The notes: generated by a model from the letters alone, not told the origin. A DNA stretch of 64,000 bases from Desmonostoc muscorum LEGE 12446 (GCF_015207005.2 NZ_JADEXS020000001.1:5975001-6039000), one strand, 5' to 3'. Shown: positions 9,180 through 18,678, counted from the stretch's first letter. Numbers and translations are program-made.

Positions 9180-10362
9180 CAGGGCTATTTCATTCTAAAT
9201 GTAGACGCAATATGGTAGAATTCATCGCCAGCTCTACTTCAAGTATCTACTACCGTGTCTGAAATCGAAATTATCAAAGCTTTTGCAGGTCTAGAAGACC
9301 CCCGTCGCCGCGCCGGACAGCGACATACTCTACCATTATGTCTTGCGCTGTTCACATTGGCGATCGCCGCAGGCAATAAAGGATTTCTAGCAATTGGAGA
9401 TTGGATTTCAAGCTACCGTGAGGAGTTGATAGACCTCTTGAAACCGACAAAGAATAGGCTTCCTTCTTACAGTACAGTCCGTCGTAATTTATTACACATA
9501 AATTACGAAGAGTATTCCGTATGCCTTGCGAATTTCTTTGACATCAAACCACTGCCTGGAGAAACTGTTGGTATGGATGGTAAAGTCCTCAAAGGCTCAT
9601 ATCAAGTAGAAAATGATAATCCACATTCTGATTCCCACCCAGCAATTATGTTGGTCAGTGCTTACCTTGTAGAGCGAGGATTGATTTTAGAACCGTTTGA
9701 AGTTGATGCCAAAACCAACGAAATAAAAGCATTACCTGAGTTGATTGAGAAACTGGCTCTCAGGGGAGTAGTTTTTGCCTTTGATGCTATTAATACACAA
9801 AAAAAACTTGTGAGTTGATTATCAACAGTGGCAATGATTATATTGCTGCCTTGAAAGGGAATCAACCTAGTTTATTCAAAGATATCAAAACTAATTTTAC
9901 ACCGGAATTTTCTTTTGAGCAGATAAATAAAGGTCATGGTCGAATCGAAAAGCGACATGTCAGTATTTGTCAAAATCTTGATGGTATTCGTCCTTGGCCT
10001 GGACTTACCACTTTGATTCAAGTCAAATCAGAACGTCAGGTTTTCACACACAATGTAATTGAAGTAACTACTGAGACTCGTTATTACATTTCATCTCTAA
10101 CTGAAACGGCTCAACAAATAGCTGAACGAATCAGAGGATATTGGGGTGTTGAGAATAAAGTTCATTACGTTCGGGACGTTACCCAAGGTGAAGATGCATC
10201 CCGAATTCGCACTACACCCTTACCTCAGATTTTTGCGCTCACTCGCAATTTTTCACTCAATTTATACCGAAACAATATGTTTAAAAATATGGCACAAGCT
10301 CAACGTTTATGTTCTTTTGGACTAGACACACTCAAGCAGCTTTTTAGAATGAAATAGCCCTG
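9180..10362 (+). mobile_element. ISAs1-type insertion sequence, 1,183 bp, complete ends
   Basis: The left end CAGGGCTATTTCATTCTAAA (9180-9199) is the exact reverse complement of the right end (10343-10362): a perfect 20-bp terminal inverted repeat. The element is flanked by the 10-bp duplication ACTGGTCTGG. It carries one transposase gene in two overlapping frames. Perfect ends and a perfect target duplication point to a recent insertion. Confidence 0.95.
9255..10357 (+). CDS. ISAs1-family DDE transposase, split by a -1 frame change
   Basis: The first frame (9255-9818, GTG start, 187 residues) begins MSEIEIIKAFAGLEDPRRR and contains VGMDGKVLKGSY with the first catalytic Asp. The second (9815-10357) holds GNDYIAALKGNQP and, near the end, the ENKVHYVRDVTQGEDASR region typical of the family. 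Reading back one base at the run of eight A (9799-9806) joins the frames smoothly as TQKKTCELIINSGNDY, exactly the expected family sequence. The run in frame is A AAA AAA, a classic -1 slippery heptamer. So this is either programmed frameshifting or a recent one-base loss or gain in the A run; the sequence alone cannot separate these. Confidence 0.85.
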
Positions 10363-10372
10363 ACTGGTCTGG
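10363..10372. repeat. Target-site duplication, right copy
   Basis: Exact match to ACTGGTCTGG at 9170-9179. Confidence 0.9.
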
Positions 10373-11034
10373 TATTAATTGTTGAAAGTCTGCTGTTGTT
10401 TGTGCCAGTTTTTATTCTTGGTGGAGCAATTAACTGGCCTGCTAGCCTCAGCGAACCTGCTAGTTTCATGTTGCCATTGCTAATTCAACAGGCTGAACCA
10501 GTGAGAATTGGTTATCTCATCTACCTTATTTATTCACTACTTTTTTGGGTAGTGGCTTTATTCACTGCTCGTGTCATTAGCAATGGAGAGACAAACTCTG
10601 TATGGCTTCAAGTTGCAACAGGTTTCGGAATTGCATCTACAGTCACTCGTTGCCTTGGGATTATTCGCTGGTTAGTAGCGATGCCAGCTCTAGCACAAGT
10701 CTACACTGATTCTTCAACCTCTGCACAAACCCGTCAAGCGATCGCTGTTGTCTATAAAACCCTCAATGACTACGCTGGATCTGTCGGTGAAGTATTGGGT
10801 GTTAGCCTATTTACCGTATTGTGGTTAACGATCATCTCTATTTACTTATTGCGGTCAAAAACACTACCACGTTGGCTAGGAATGTTTGGGATCATTGCTG
10901 CTCTGTTTTTGGCAACTCAATTATTAGAACTATTTGGGGTAGATTTGGGAGCATTTATCAGTGTATCAGTTACCATACTCCAACTCTGGTTTCTAGTCAC
11001 AGGTGTGACGTTATTAAGACACAAGAGTGTCTAA
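10373..11034 (+). pseudogene. 3' part of a DUF4386 membrane-protein gene
   Basis: This piece encodes about 220 residues with six or so hydrophobic segments and the spacing of DUF4386 integral membrane proteins. That family has no defined function. The first 19 codons are separated from it by the insertion sequence. Translation could still begin at an internal TTG (10396) or GTG (10402), losing roughly the first 27 residues, which include most of the first membrane helix. The remaining frame is intact, which agrees with a recent disruption. The next gene, an epimerase-like reductase, is on the same strand 179 bp downstream. Confidence 0.7.
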
Positions 11035-11213
11035 GTTGACAACAGTTTTCTTTTTCATGAAGTACAAAGCTAGGGGTTTTGAGGCACGAGCCAGGAGGTA
11101 GAAATGATGCGTAAATCCTGGATTTTTTACCTCACTTAAAAACCAAACTCCTGTAGATGAAACTTTCCATTATTTTTTGGAAAAATAACTTTCATTAATA
11201 TCTAACCAAACCC

Positions 11214-12173
11214 ATGAACAAAACAGAAGAACTCCATGTAATTTTTGGTACTGGACCACTAGCAAAAGCCGTCATGCGCGAACTACTGATTCGCAACAAA
11301 CGGGTGCGAATGATCAACCGCAGTGGCAAAGCCGATGTACCTTCTAATGTTGAAATCATCGCCAGCGATGCTTACGTTCCTGAAAATACACGTGCGGTTA
11401 CTGCTGGGGCAACAGTAGTTTACCAATGCGCCCAGCCGGGTTACACTCAATGGCCAGAGTTTTTTCCATCCTTGCAAGCAAGCATTGTCAAAGGGGTGGC
11501 TGCCAATGGCGCGAAGCTAGTTGTGGGAGATAATCTCTATATGTATGGCCCTGTGAATGGTGTTCTGCGGGAAGATTTGCCCAATGCCGCAACCACCCGT
11601 AAAGGCACTGTCCGGGCCCAGATGGCAGAGGCTCTTTTGGATGCACACCGCCGTGGTATTGTACGAGTTGCTATTGGTCGAGCATCGGACTTTTATGGGC
11701 CAGAAGTGCTTGGTTCTGCAATGGGCGATCGCATTTTTCCTTCTGTACTGGCTGGGAAGGCTGCATCAGCAGTGGGTGAAATTGATCTGCCTCATACGTA
11801 TACCTTTATCGATGACTTTGGTAAGGCATTGGTGGTGTTAGGCGAACACGATGAAGCATTGGGTCAAATTTGGCATGTCCCGAATGCTGACACCATTACT
11901 ACTCGCGAGTTTATCACCATAGCTTTTGAGGAAACTGGACACCCAGCAAAAATAAGTAAGATGGGTAAGTTTATGATGCGACTAGGTGGTATTTTTATCC
12001 CAGAAGCTCGTGAAAGCGTCGAGATGATGTATGAGTTTGATGAGCCATTTGTTGTCAATCATAATAAGTACGTCCAAGCATTCGGCAACCATGCCACCCC
12101 TTTACGTGAGGCTATTCGGCGCACTTTGGCATGGTATAGCAAACACGAACATCTCAAAACCTTAACAGTGTAA
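11214..12173 (+). CDS. NAD(P)-binding epimerase/dehydratase-like protein (extended SDR)
   Basis: 319 residues with an N-terminal Rossmann fold: VIFGTGPLAKAVMRELL near residues 9-25 is a variant of the extended SDR motif GxxGxxG. DNLYMYGP (near 105-112) sits where the extended-SDR YxxxK or YGP segment is found, and TYTFIDDFGKALVVL matches the late family motif around an epimerase C-terminal domain. The catalytic Tyr-x-x-x-Lys is not clearly present, so the enzyme may be atypical and its substrate is unknown. It probably belonged to one unit with the disrupted DUF4386 gene upstream. Confidence 0.75.
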   Translation: MNKTEELHVIFGTGPLAKAVMRELLIRNKRVRMINRSGKADVPSNVEIIASDAYVPENTRAVTAGATVVYQCAQPGYTQWPEFFPSLQASIVKGVAANGAKLVVGDNLYMYGPVNGVLREDLPNAATTRKGTVRAQMAEALLDAHRRGIVRVAIGRASDFYGPEVLGSAMGDRIFPSVLAGKAASAVGEIDLPHTYTFIDDFGKALVVLGEHDEALGQIWHVPNADTITTREFITIAFEETGHPAKISKMGKFMMRLGGIFIPEARESVEMMYEFDEPFVVNHNKYVQAFGNHATPLREAIRRTLAWYSKHEHLKTLTV

Positions 12174-12269
12174 AGCTGACCACAAAACTCGCACCGATTC
12201 GAGTCAACGTGTGATGTCCGCCTAATCACTTATCAAAAAAATTCTCCCCATCCCCCCACCAGTCTATTT

Positions 12270-12297
12270 GTAGGGGCGCATAGCTATGCGCCCCTAC
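12270..12297. repeat. Palindromic repeat, GTAGGGGC core family
   Basis: GTAGGGGCGCATAG pairs with CTATGCGCCCCTAC as a perfect palindrome. This is one of about eleven related palindromes in the window. The inner bases differ between copies but remain paired. Confidence 0.85.
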
Positions 12298-12358
12298 CTT
12301 GTACCTAGAACGAGAAATGCTATAAAGCTTGTTTCAATTTTGACTTCTGCTGTAAATT

Positions 12359-12748
12359 CTAAGGAAGACTATTCCGCAGACGACGCAAACAATTTATTGA
12401 TGCAGCACAATCACAACCAAATAAAGCTACCGCAGCATCGCTTTCTGCATCTGTAACCCCAAGCAGAGCCTTCTCCAGATTATCATCAGTGACATCAATC
12501 TCTGCTACGCCCTTCTGCAAATGAGATACTTGTTCAGCACCAGCGCAGAAAAATTGACCAAGTTTCGGATGTCTGACACAAGCTTTCTGGTCTTCTGCGG
12601 ATACTGGTGTAGTAGCGGCGTCAGGACGGTCTACTGGTTGCGGATTTACTGGTTCGCCAGCTGTGGTGACTTTACTGGTCATTAGCATTGAAGCCAGAGA
12701 CATCAAAGCTGCGGTTTTGGTAGTCAAATTTATTAACAGTTTCTTCAT
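12359..12748 (-). CDS. Small exported protein, unknown
   Basis: 129 residues beginning MKKLLINLTTKTAALMSLAS, a standard signal peptide probably cut after the TTA near residue 30. The mature part is about 100 residues, acidic, with six cysteines in three groups: CVRH, FFCAG and the C-terminal CDCAASINC. That pattern suggests disulfide bonds in the periplasm or outside the cell. I do not recognise a family. Codon use and the clean start support a real gene. Confidence 0.55.
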   Translation of the reverse strand: MKKLLINLTTKTAALMSLASMLMTSKVTTAGEPVNPQPVDRPDAATTPVSAEDQKACVRHPKLGQFFCAGAEQVSHLQKGVAEIDVTDDNLEKALLGVTDAESDAAVALFGCDCAASINCLRRLRNSLP

Positions 12749-13255
12749 GCAATTGTTCCAGAATTAGATTGCCAATTAAGGTTAATTTTCTCTAAGGCTT
12801 AGTAGGGGAATGATGTTTTCCAAGAACCTGGATACTCAAAGCAATTTACCTGTAATATACACCATGAAATAAATTGCTATTTTAAATTCACAGATTCTTG
12901 AAAAACAAGTGACAAAAAACCAAAGTAAAAATTTTTAGTTTTTCACCTTGTATCTTTTACATTTATTTATTTCCCAAACAGGAGGTTTTTCCTTGTTAGA
13001 GAGATAGCAATCGATTATACTTCTAATTTCAGGGTTTGCAACTATTAGGTATTGTTAGATTTTAAGAGTATGGCTGATTTACAGGCTTGGTTAAAAGCAC
13101 GATTTTCAAAAAGAATATTTTAGCTTGCATGTAATCAGGGACTTAATTAATGATACACAAATGCGATCGCTGCATTTTCGTACCATATGAGTAATTATGC
13201 TTAAAATCACTAATTGAGAAACAAGCGATCGCTCTATAAATCTGTACAATTGATC
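12749..13255. other. Intergenic, no gene seen
   Basis: A 507-bp AT-rich gap between two minus-strand genes. It holds two GCGATCGC (HIP1-type) sites near 13163 and 13226 and no long open frame, palindromic repeat or RNA hairpin that I can support. It must contain the promoter of the 12359-12748 gene. Confidence 0.5.
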
Positions 13256-13780
13256 TCAGCTGATTTTAGCAGTCTGCCACCCGTGTAAAATTGGCATGGT
13301 AAACAATCCCCACGCCAAACCCGTAATCAACCCAAAGGGCGTAACCACATAATTATTAAAACTCCACAAACCGAAAACCTGTGCAGCCAATTCCAACGGA
13401 TAAGCCATCATTAGCACACTAGCTAAGGCTGCACCACTCCAGCCATACTGACTTAACCAGTAAAAACCTTTACCACCTGTAACCCCATACAACAGACGAG
13501 TAATCAACAAACCCGTGACAGTACCGTAGCAGCGCATACATACAGCCATAATATAGGGGGGTGCTAAATCTAAGCCCATAGTCGGTTGTGGACATACATG
13601 ATTACCCATAAAATAAATGATATTGGCGATCGCTCCAAGCAAAGACAACCCAGACGCAGCCAAAAAGGGAGCAGTTAAAGGTCCGACAACCATCCCCGCT
13701 AGCATAATGTCAGCAATCAAACTGACCCAATTGAGATTTTTGGCAGATTGTAATTGCTTAGCGGAAACGATTCTTTGCAT
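13256..13780 (-). CDS. DUF2085 membrane protein
   Basis: 174 residues with about four hydrophobic segments. CPQPTMG and then MAVCMRCYGTVTG (near residues 82-88 and 99-111) match the cysteine-containing signature of DUF2085 proteins (CxRC-x-G). The family is a set of small membrane proteins of unknown role common in cyanobacteria. The cysteines could bind a metal or a haem, which is a guess. No neighbours suggest a pathway. Confidence 0.75.
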   Translation of the reverse strand: MQRIVSAKQLQSAKNLNWVSLIADIMLAGMVVGPLTAPFLAASGLSLLGAIANIIYFMGNHVCPQPTMGLDLAPPYIMAVCMRCYGTVTGLLITRLLYGVTGGKGFYWLSQYGWSGAALASVLMMAYPLELAAQVFGLWSFNNYVVTPFGLITGLAWGLFTMPILHGWQTAKIS

Positions 13781-14001
13781 AAAATATCCTGTTTTGTTTT
13801 TTTGTCTTTTTTAATATACTTACATATCTATAGGACTCTATTTGATTGCGTGAAAAAATTCGCTCTCAAATTGAAAAGGCTGATTTCCTATTCCCCATAG
13901 ACAATGGTTAATCGCACCTCTACCCACTCTGACTTTTCACGGGATGTTACTTAGAGTGGGTAAGAAAAGACTGGTCTTTACTTACTCCTCAAGAGTGTTT
14001 C

Positions 14002-14148
14002 ATGGTGGAAAACCATATTTCTACAAGTGATTTTCCCGAAACTCAACAAACTCTTTACGAAATTTCCCAGAAGTATAGTTTTAGTGGCTTTGAGTGTCGA
14101 TATGAAGATGTCATCAATGCCACGCAAATATTGTGCTTTTACCGATAA
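14002..14148 (+). CDS. Possible small ORF, 48 residues
   Basis: ATG 14002 to TAA 14148 encodes MVENHISTSDFPETQQTLYE onwards with a balanced, protein-like composition. It lies alone in a 590-bp gap (13781-14370) between two minus-strand genes. There is no clear ribosome-binding site. It might be a real small protein or a leftover fragment of a longer gene. The rest of this gap shows one HIP1-type site and nothing else. Confidence 0.25.
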   Translation: MVENHISTSDFPETQQTLYEISQKYSFSGFECRYEDVINATQILCFYR

Positions 14149-14370
14149 TTCTCAAAAATAAAATCCTTTTTATTTTTGACTTGTGAGGTGTTTTATAGCA
14201 AGATAGTGTAGGGCATAGTAGCTTGATTTATACTGTGATCTCTAAGGAACTGGGAATAAAGTTTACAACAGTTGTCATCTGGATAGAGTACACTACTATA
14301 GCCCGTAACTTCTTAATTTTAGGGGATATTTAGACTAGAGCGATCGCCAAATAAATTTTTCCGCCTAAAA

Positions 14371-15555
14371 TCAATTTTCCAGCGTATCTTTTGACGCTCC
14401 CACTATGAACTTCCGAAAAATCTCTTTAGTGGATTGATGTACTTTAATCGAATGATAACAACCTAAAATTCCTGTAGGATGTTCCAGAAATAACTCCTCT
14501 CGTGTAATGGATACAGCCTCTGCACGCTGCATTTCTATAGCTTTGACTAAGCTTTGATAATCTGGATTCCGAAGAGCAAGCTTATCTTTTTTAATGTGCA
14601 TAGCTGAACTTCTAAAAAGATACTCTAAGTTAAACAAACTAGAGGTTGCATGAGTATCATAATCATAACCTCCCCAGCGTTGAGCATCTATGCCAAAACG
14701 CAGACACAAATTAGCAGCTATTAATTTCCCGACTTCTGCATTTGGCATTGTCCGAATTGCCAAATCAAACTCTACGCTATCCGCTCTCCATTCTTCAATC
14801 CCAGCAAACCAGTATGTAGATAACAACTTATCTTGTATTTTACGTTTAATACCTAAACCTGTTGCATGACCAGCATCATGGTATTGATACTCAATGTGTT
14901 GGCGCTGTGAACCTATCGTTTCATCTGCGAGAGAATCTAACAAGAGATTAGCTGTTTCAGGCTCAAATATAAGGGGAATGTTTCTACGGACAACTTGATG
15001 AAATCGTTGTCGATGACGTGCTAAATTGTTAATAACTGGACCTTCCAAACTACCAGGTATCATCCATGATTCTGGCACAATAAAAGCTTCACTATCTTCA
15101 CTGTAAAAGCGGCTACAAGCAAAAAGACATGTAAAGGGAATAATCTCTGTAATTGGTTGTAATAATTTTCCAAAGACATTTAATACTTGTTCTTCTATGT
15201 CTTTAAGTGGTACACAATCTATAGGCATCACCTTGCCCAAAATAGCGCTCAGCTTAATAACTCCGCCTTCTTCATAAGAAAGCTGATGGGGAGCAATTAA
15301 AAGAAAATAGCCATCTGTCCCGATAAACTCTTTCCTAATAAAACCTTCAGATAAAACAGACCAATCTTCATTTTTTAAAGCATATTTGGTTGCTTGAATC
15401 CAAGGTTGAGGAAACATTCTTCCTTCACTAAGTCGTTCGAGCAATAGGATGGTATTATTCAAGTTATTCTGCTCTAGACTCCAAATAATTTGATGAGCTA
15501 TATTTAGTTCTTCATCGCTACTAATTTTAGGCTGAACAAGTGTTAACTGAGGCAT
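14371..15555 (-). CDS. Unknown protein with HDAGH and EEWRAD motifs (cluster gene)
   Basis: 394 residues, no signal peptide or membrane segment. The middle region reads YQYHDAGHATGLG followed about 25 residues later by GIEEWRADSVEF, an arrangement of His, Asp and Glu that could bind a metal in the manner of a zincin-like or other metal enzyme; this is only a guess. I do not recognise the family. It is the last gene of a minus-strand block with a class V PLP enzyme 125 bp upstream and the diiron oxidase-Rieske gene beyond. Its position suggests a biosynthetic or maturation role in that cluster. Confidence 0.7.
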   Translation of the reverse strand: MPQLTLVQPKISSDEELNIAHQIIWSLEQNNLNNTILLLERLSEGRMFPQPWIQATKYALKNEDWSVLSEGFIRKEFIGTDGYFLLIAPHQLSYEEGGVIKLSAILGKVMPIDCVPLKDIEEQVLNVFGKLLQPITEIIPFTCLFACSRFYSEDSEAFIVPESWMIPGSLEGPVINNLARHRQRFHQVVRRNIPLIFEPETANLLLDSLADETIGSQRQHIEYQYHDAGHATGLGIKRKIQDKLLSTYWFAGIEEWRADSVEFDLAIRTMPNAEVGKLIAANLCLRFGIDAQRWGGYDYDTHATSSLFNLEYLFRSSAMHIKKDKLALRNPDYQSLVKAIEMQRAEAVSITREELFLEHPTGILGCYHSIKVHQSTKEIFRKFIVGASKDTLEN

Positions 15556-15680
15556 TTTTTCTCCTAATTTTATTCACTAATATTTTTTTAGATATTTGAG
15601 CTACCACAGGTTATCACTTTGGATTAAATCTACTTTCAAATTGCATTGATAACCTGTTCCTTTGGGTAACTAATACTTCA

Positions 15681-16964
15681 TTATCTGCACACTAAACTTG
15701 GGAATGATTTAGCACTACTAATTTCATTCAATTGTTTTAGTAAAAACTCAATTTCTTCAGACGTATTATAGTGAACCAGCCCAATACGTAATAGACCTCC
15801 AGTTGTCTCAATACCTAAACGTTCAGTTAAGTTGATGGCGTAATGATTACCATCCCAAGTGGAGATACCACGCTCAGATAATATTTGGGCTAATTCACCC
15901 GGAGTGTAACCCTCTAAACGAATTCCAATTGTTGGGGTACGCCAATCAAAATTCTCTAAAGCACGGATACCATAGAAGGTTAAATTAGGAATTTTCAGTA
16001 ATCCAGTGACTAGTTGCTCACAAAGCTCTCTTTCATAAGTACAGATTGCTTTCATTGCTGTTAGTATTTGTTTGCGATAACCTAAAGCATTGGGAGCAAT
16101 TCTACGACCAAGTTCAGCAATATAATTAACAGCTGCTATTGTGCCAGCCATTGCTTCATGATTTTGTGTACCAGTTTCCCAACAATCAGGAATATTGTCT
16201 GAAGCAGGTCGAACTTTATAAGGACGGAAACGACCAAGATGTTCGCGTTTACCGTAAAGAACGCCTATATGCGGGCCAAAAAACTTATATGGTGAACAAA
16301 CTAAAAAGTCACAGTTAATCGCCTGGACATCAATAGGTCCATGAGGAGCATAATGCACAGCATCAACAAACACTAATGCACCAACATTATGAGCTAGTCG
16401 CGCTATTTCAGCTACATCATTTATAGTTCCCACAGCATTAGAAGCATAGCCTACTGCAACTAGTCGGGTATTTTTATTAATTTGTTTTACCAGGCTAGTC
16501 ATATCGAGTGTGCAATCTTCAACATTGATATCTACAACACGTACAACAACACCACGTTCTTCTAAGGCTAACCAAGGTGCAAAATTAGCGTCATGGTCTA
16601 GTTTTGTGACAATAATTTCGTCTCCTGGATTTAACTGACGACCAATTGCCCGACTGAGGGCAAATGTTAAGGAAGTCATATTAGAACCAAATACAATCTC
16701 ATCTTTGTCACATCCTAGAAACTGAGCCATAGCAGTGCGAGCTGCAACTATTGTTTCGTCGGTTTGTATACTTCTACCAAAGGCGCCGTGAGTATTAGCA
16801 TTTGCATATATCAAATAGTTGCTAATTGCATCAACAACCTGTTGAGGTGTCTGTGTTCCACCAGGACCATCAAAGAAAATATTTGGTCGTCCTTTGGTGT
16901 GTTGTGCAAGTGCGGGAAATTGGGCACGTGCCCAAGTAACATCGAAAGATTGCATAGATATCAC
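15681..16964 (-). CDS. Class V aminotransferase-fold PLP enzyme, cysteine desulfurase-like
   Basis: 427 residues. The PLP lysine is K227 in FLVCSPYKFFGPHIG; D201 and H204 (VDAVHYAPHG) bind the cofactor and H124 (LDHDAN) stacks on it. The whole length fits the cysteine desulfurase-like family often annotated TIGR01976. The conserved catalytic cysteine loop of true SufS/IscS enzymes is not present: the corresponding C-terminal region reads HYAINLTERLG without a Cys. So it may catalyse another PLP reaction such as an elimination, epimerisation or transamination. The start could also be the internal M4. It sits between the HDAGH gene and the oxidase-Rieske gene. Confidence 0.85.
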   Translation of the reverse strand: MISMQSFDVTWARAQFPALAQHTKGRPNIFFDGPGGTQTPQQVVDAISNYLIYANANTHGAFGRSIQTDETIVAARTAMAQFLGCDKDEIVFGSNMTSLTFALSRAIGRQLNPGDEIIVTKLDHDANFAPWLALEERGVVVRVVDINVEDCTLDMTSLVKQINKNTRLVAVGYASNAVGTINDVAEIARLAHNVGALVFVDAVHYAPHGPIDVQAINCDFLVCSPYKFFGPHIGVLYGKREHLGRFRPYKVRPASDNIPDCWETGTQNHEAMAGTIAAVNYIAELGRRIAPNALGYRKQILTAMKAICTYERELCEQLVTGLLKIPNLTFYGIRALENFDWRTPTIGIRLEGYTPGELAQILSERGISTWDGNHYAINLTERLGIETTGGLLRIGLVHYNTSEEIEFLLKQLNEISSAKSFPSLVCR

Positions 16965-17571
16965 ACTATTAAAAGTTGTTGAATTTAGAAGATATTTACA
17001 GCAATTAATTCCAGTTAGTTAGGTTTATCAATACATTTTTTTGAGTTGAATTGACTACACTAAAAAGACTTCGTTAATAGCTTGTATATAGTTATCAGCG
17101 TTAATTAGAAATTTATGCAAACTAAGAAATATTTTTTATTTTTCAAAATTTTATTATTAAAAATGTTGAAAATGACAAAATAATCTGTTATTTACATATT
17201 TGTAAAATTTATGTAAACAACAGATTTATTATTTAAAATAAATTTTCTTATAGCCTTTCCTGACCTAATAAGGTACACCTGTAGGGGCACGGCAGTGCCG
17301 TGCCCCTACGCCTCGTGATATCATGTTGTACCGCATCTGAATGGGAACCCCGCTATAACTCTACTTTCAAATAGATATAGCAGTCCTAAATAATTCGTGA
17401 GAAATTGAGATAGTCGGTTTGTAGTCAGCGATTCATAGCTGATTCAGAATTATCAGGATTAAAATACTGACTAGAAACTTTAATTTACAAGATATTTCAA
17501 ATTTATGAAGTACACAACTTCACTCTCAAAGCCAAGTATAAAGCTTGTGTTAGTGCTGAATTTTGCTGTAT
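16965..17571. other. Intergenic with palindrome, inside the oxidase cluster
   Basis: A 607-bp, mostly AT-rich gap that separates the PLP gene from the oxidase-Rieske gene, so the cluster probably has two transcripts. It holds one GTAGGGGC-type palindrome at 17281-17309, nested between GGTACA (17271) and TGTACC (17325), suggesting a slightly larger palindromic element. No gene is supported. Confidence 0.5.
17281..17309. repeat. Palindromic repeat, GTAGGGGC core family
   Basis: GTAGGGGCACGGCA pairs with TGCCGTGCCCCTAC around one central base. Confidence 0.85.
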
Positions 17572-18678
17572 TTACACCTGGCTACTTACCTCAATAATAT
17601 CAAGGTGTTCAGATGTAGGACCTGATAAGACTTGCCCTGTAGCAATATCAAATTTAGAAAAGTGCAGAGGACAAATAATAGTCCCGCTATTTTCATTGAT
17701 AGAACCACAATACATTCTGCCTTCTCTGTGAGGACATTTTTTAGGAAGTAGATATTTTTTCTCTTTTAGGTCAACGGGGAAATATTCAGAATAATTATCT
17801 ACATTAGCAGAAACAAATTCCGAAGTTGAACTCTGATTTTTCTTCTTACTTTCTGTAGTCTCAACAATTTCTGTTTTTGCTTTTTTAAGAGCTGCATCAA
17901 AAGCTTGTGCAATAATTAAACTTGCTATTTGAATACCTGTCCATACCTTTGTATAGTCAAGACCAACAGCAGACTCGACTTCCCATAATGTACGTAACAT
18001 ATCCTTAGCATGAAAATTATCAATGTGGATATGTTCTGTATAGTATTTACTATTCGTAATATTCAGTCTTTCACACGCATCAGCAAAGCATTTAAAGGTA
18101 AAAGGAATCATACTTTCTAAGTATGCTAAAGCTCCTAAAAAATATTCAACATAGGATGCCCTCATTGTCAACCAGTAGAATATATTTAAAAAAGCGTAGC
18201 TTTCAGGATTGAGAATATCTAAATAATTTTCAATACTGGTAGGCATTTCTAATTCGCATAGTAGTTTATGGTAGAGGTGAGAATGTGAATATTCATAGTT
18301 ACCACAACCAAATTCATCAATTAATACCCTGAGCATAGGCATTTGGGCTGTTAATGGAAGCCTACTAATTATGGATAAAAATGATTGGGCTTCAGTTAAG
18401 CCATCAATAGCAAATTCTTGAACAATTACCTGAAACTCCTTGAGACTTATCTGAGTTGATATGTAGTCGTAATCATCTGGAGATGCGTTACGTTCTTCCA
18501 AAAGAAAATTATTGAATGCTTCTTTAAACTCTGCTCTTGATTTAATAACTTTTATTTTGCTTTGAATAGAATCAAAAACTTCATCTATCCATGATTTTTC
18601 AATTTGCAGCATCTTTTTATAAGCATCTGCATCTAAAATGCTGCGGTTATATAAAAATAATTCTTTACCATTCTTCAT
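17572..18678 (-). CDS. Haem-oxygenase-like diiron oxidase fused to a Rieske domain
   Basis: 368 residues. Residues about 75-265 follow the iron-containing redox enzyme (haem-oxygenase-like diiron oxidase, HDO) pattern: DEFGCGNYEYSHSHLYHKLL gives E122 and H132 or H134, YLESM gives E188, and TEHIHIDNFH gives H216, D220 and H223. Together these match the non-haem iron ligands known in SznF, UndA and BesC-type enzymes. After a low-complexity linker (about 270-300), residues 305-365 form a small Rieske [2Fe-2S] domain with CPH (C315, H317) and CPLH (C336, H339). The Rieske part probably feeds electrons to the iron site in place of a separate ferredoxin. Such enzymes do N-oxygenation, desaturation or C-C cleavage; the substrate here is unknown. 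Confidence 0.85.
   Translation of the reverse strand: MKNGKELFLYNRSILDADAYKKMLQIEKSWIDEVFDSIQSKIKVIKSRAEFKEAFNNFLLEERNASPDDYDYISTQISLKEFQVIVQEFAIDGLTEAQSFLSIISRLPLTAQMPMLRVLIDEFGCGNYEYSHSHLYHKLLCELEMPTSIENYLDILNPESYAFLNIFYWLTMRASYVEYFLGALAYLESMIPFTFKCFADACERLNITNSKYYTEHIHIDNFHAKDMLRTLWEVESAVGLDYTKVWTGIQIASLIIAQAFDAALKKAKTEIVETTESKKKNQSSTSEFVSANVDNYSEYFPVDLKEKKYLLPKKCPHREGRMYCGSINENSGTIICPLHFSKFDIATGQVLSGPTSEHLDIIEVSSQV

Noticed and set aside
12213..12234. Second copy of the ATATCATGTCCG element
   Set aside because: Only one arm-like stretch (ATGTCCGCCTAATCACTTAT) is present; no matching right end was found.
15681..16964. Calling this gene a true cysteine desulfurase
   Set aside because: The catalytic Cys loop is not visible, so only the PLP fold is claimed.
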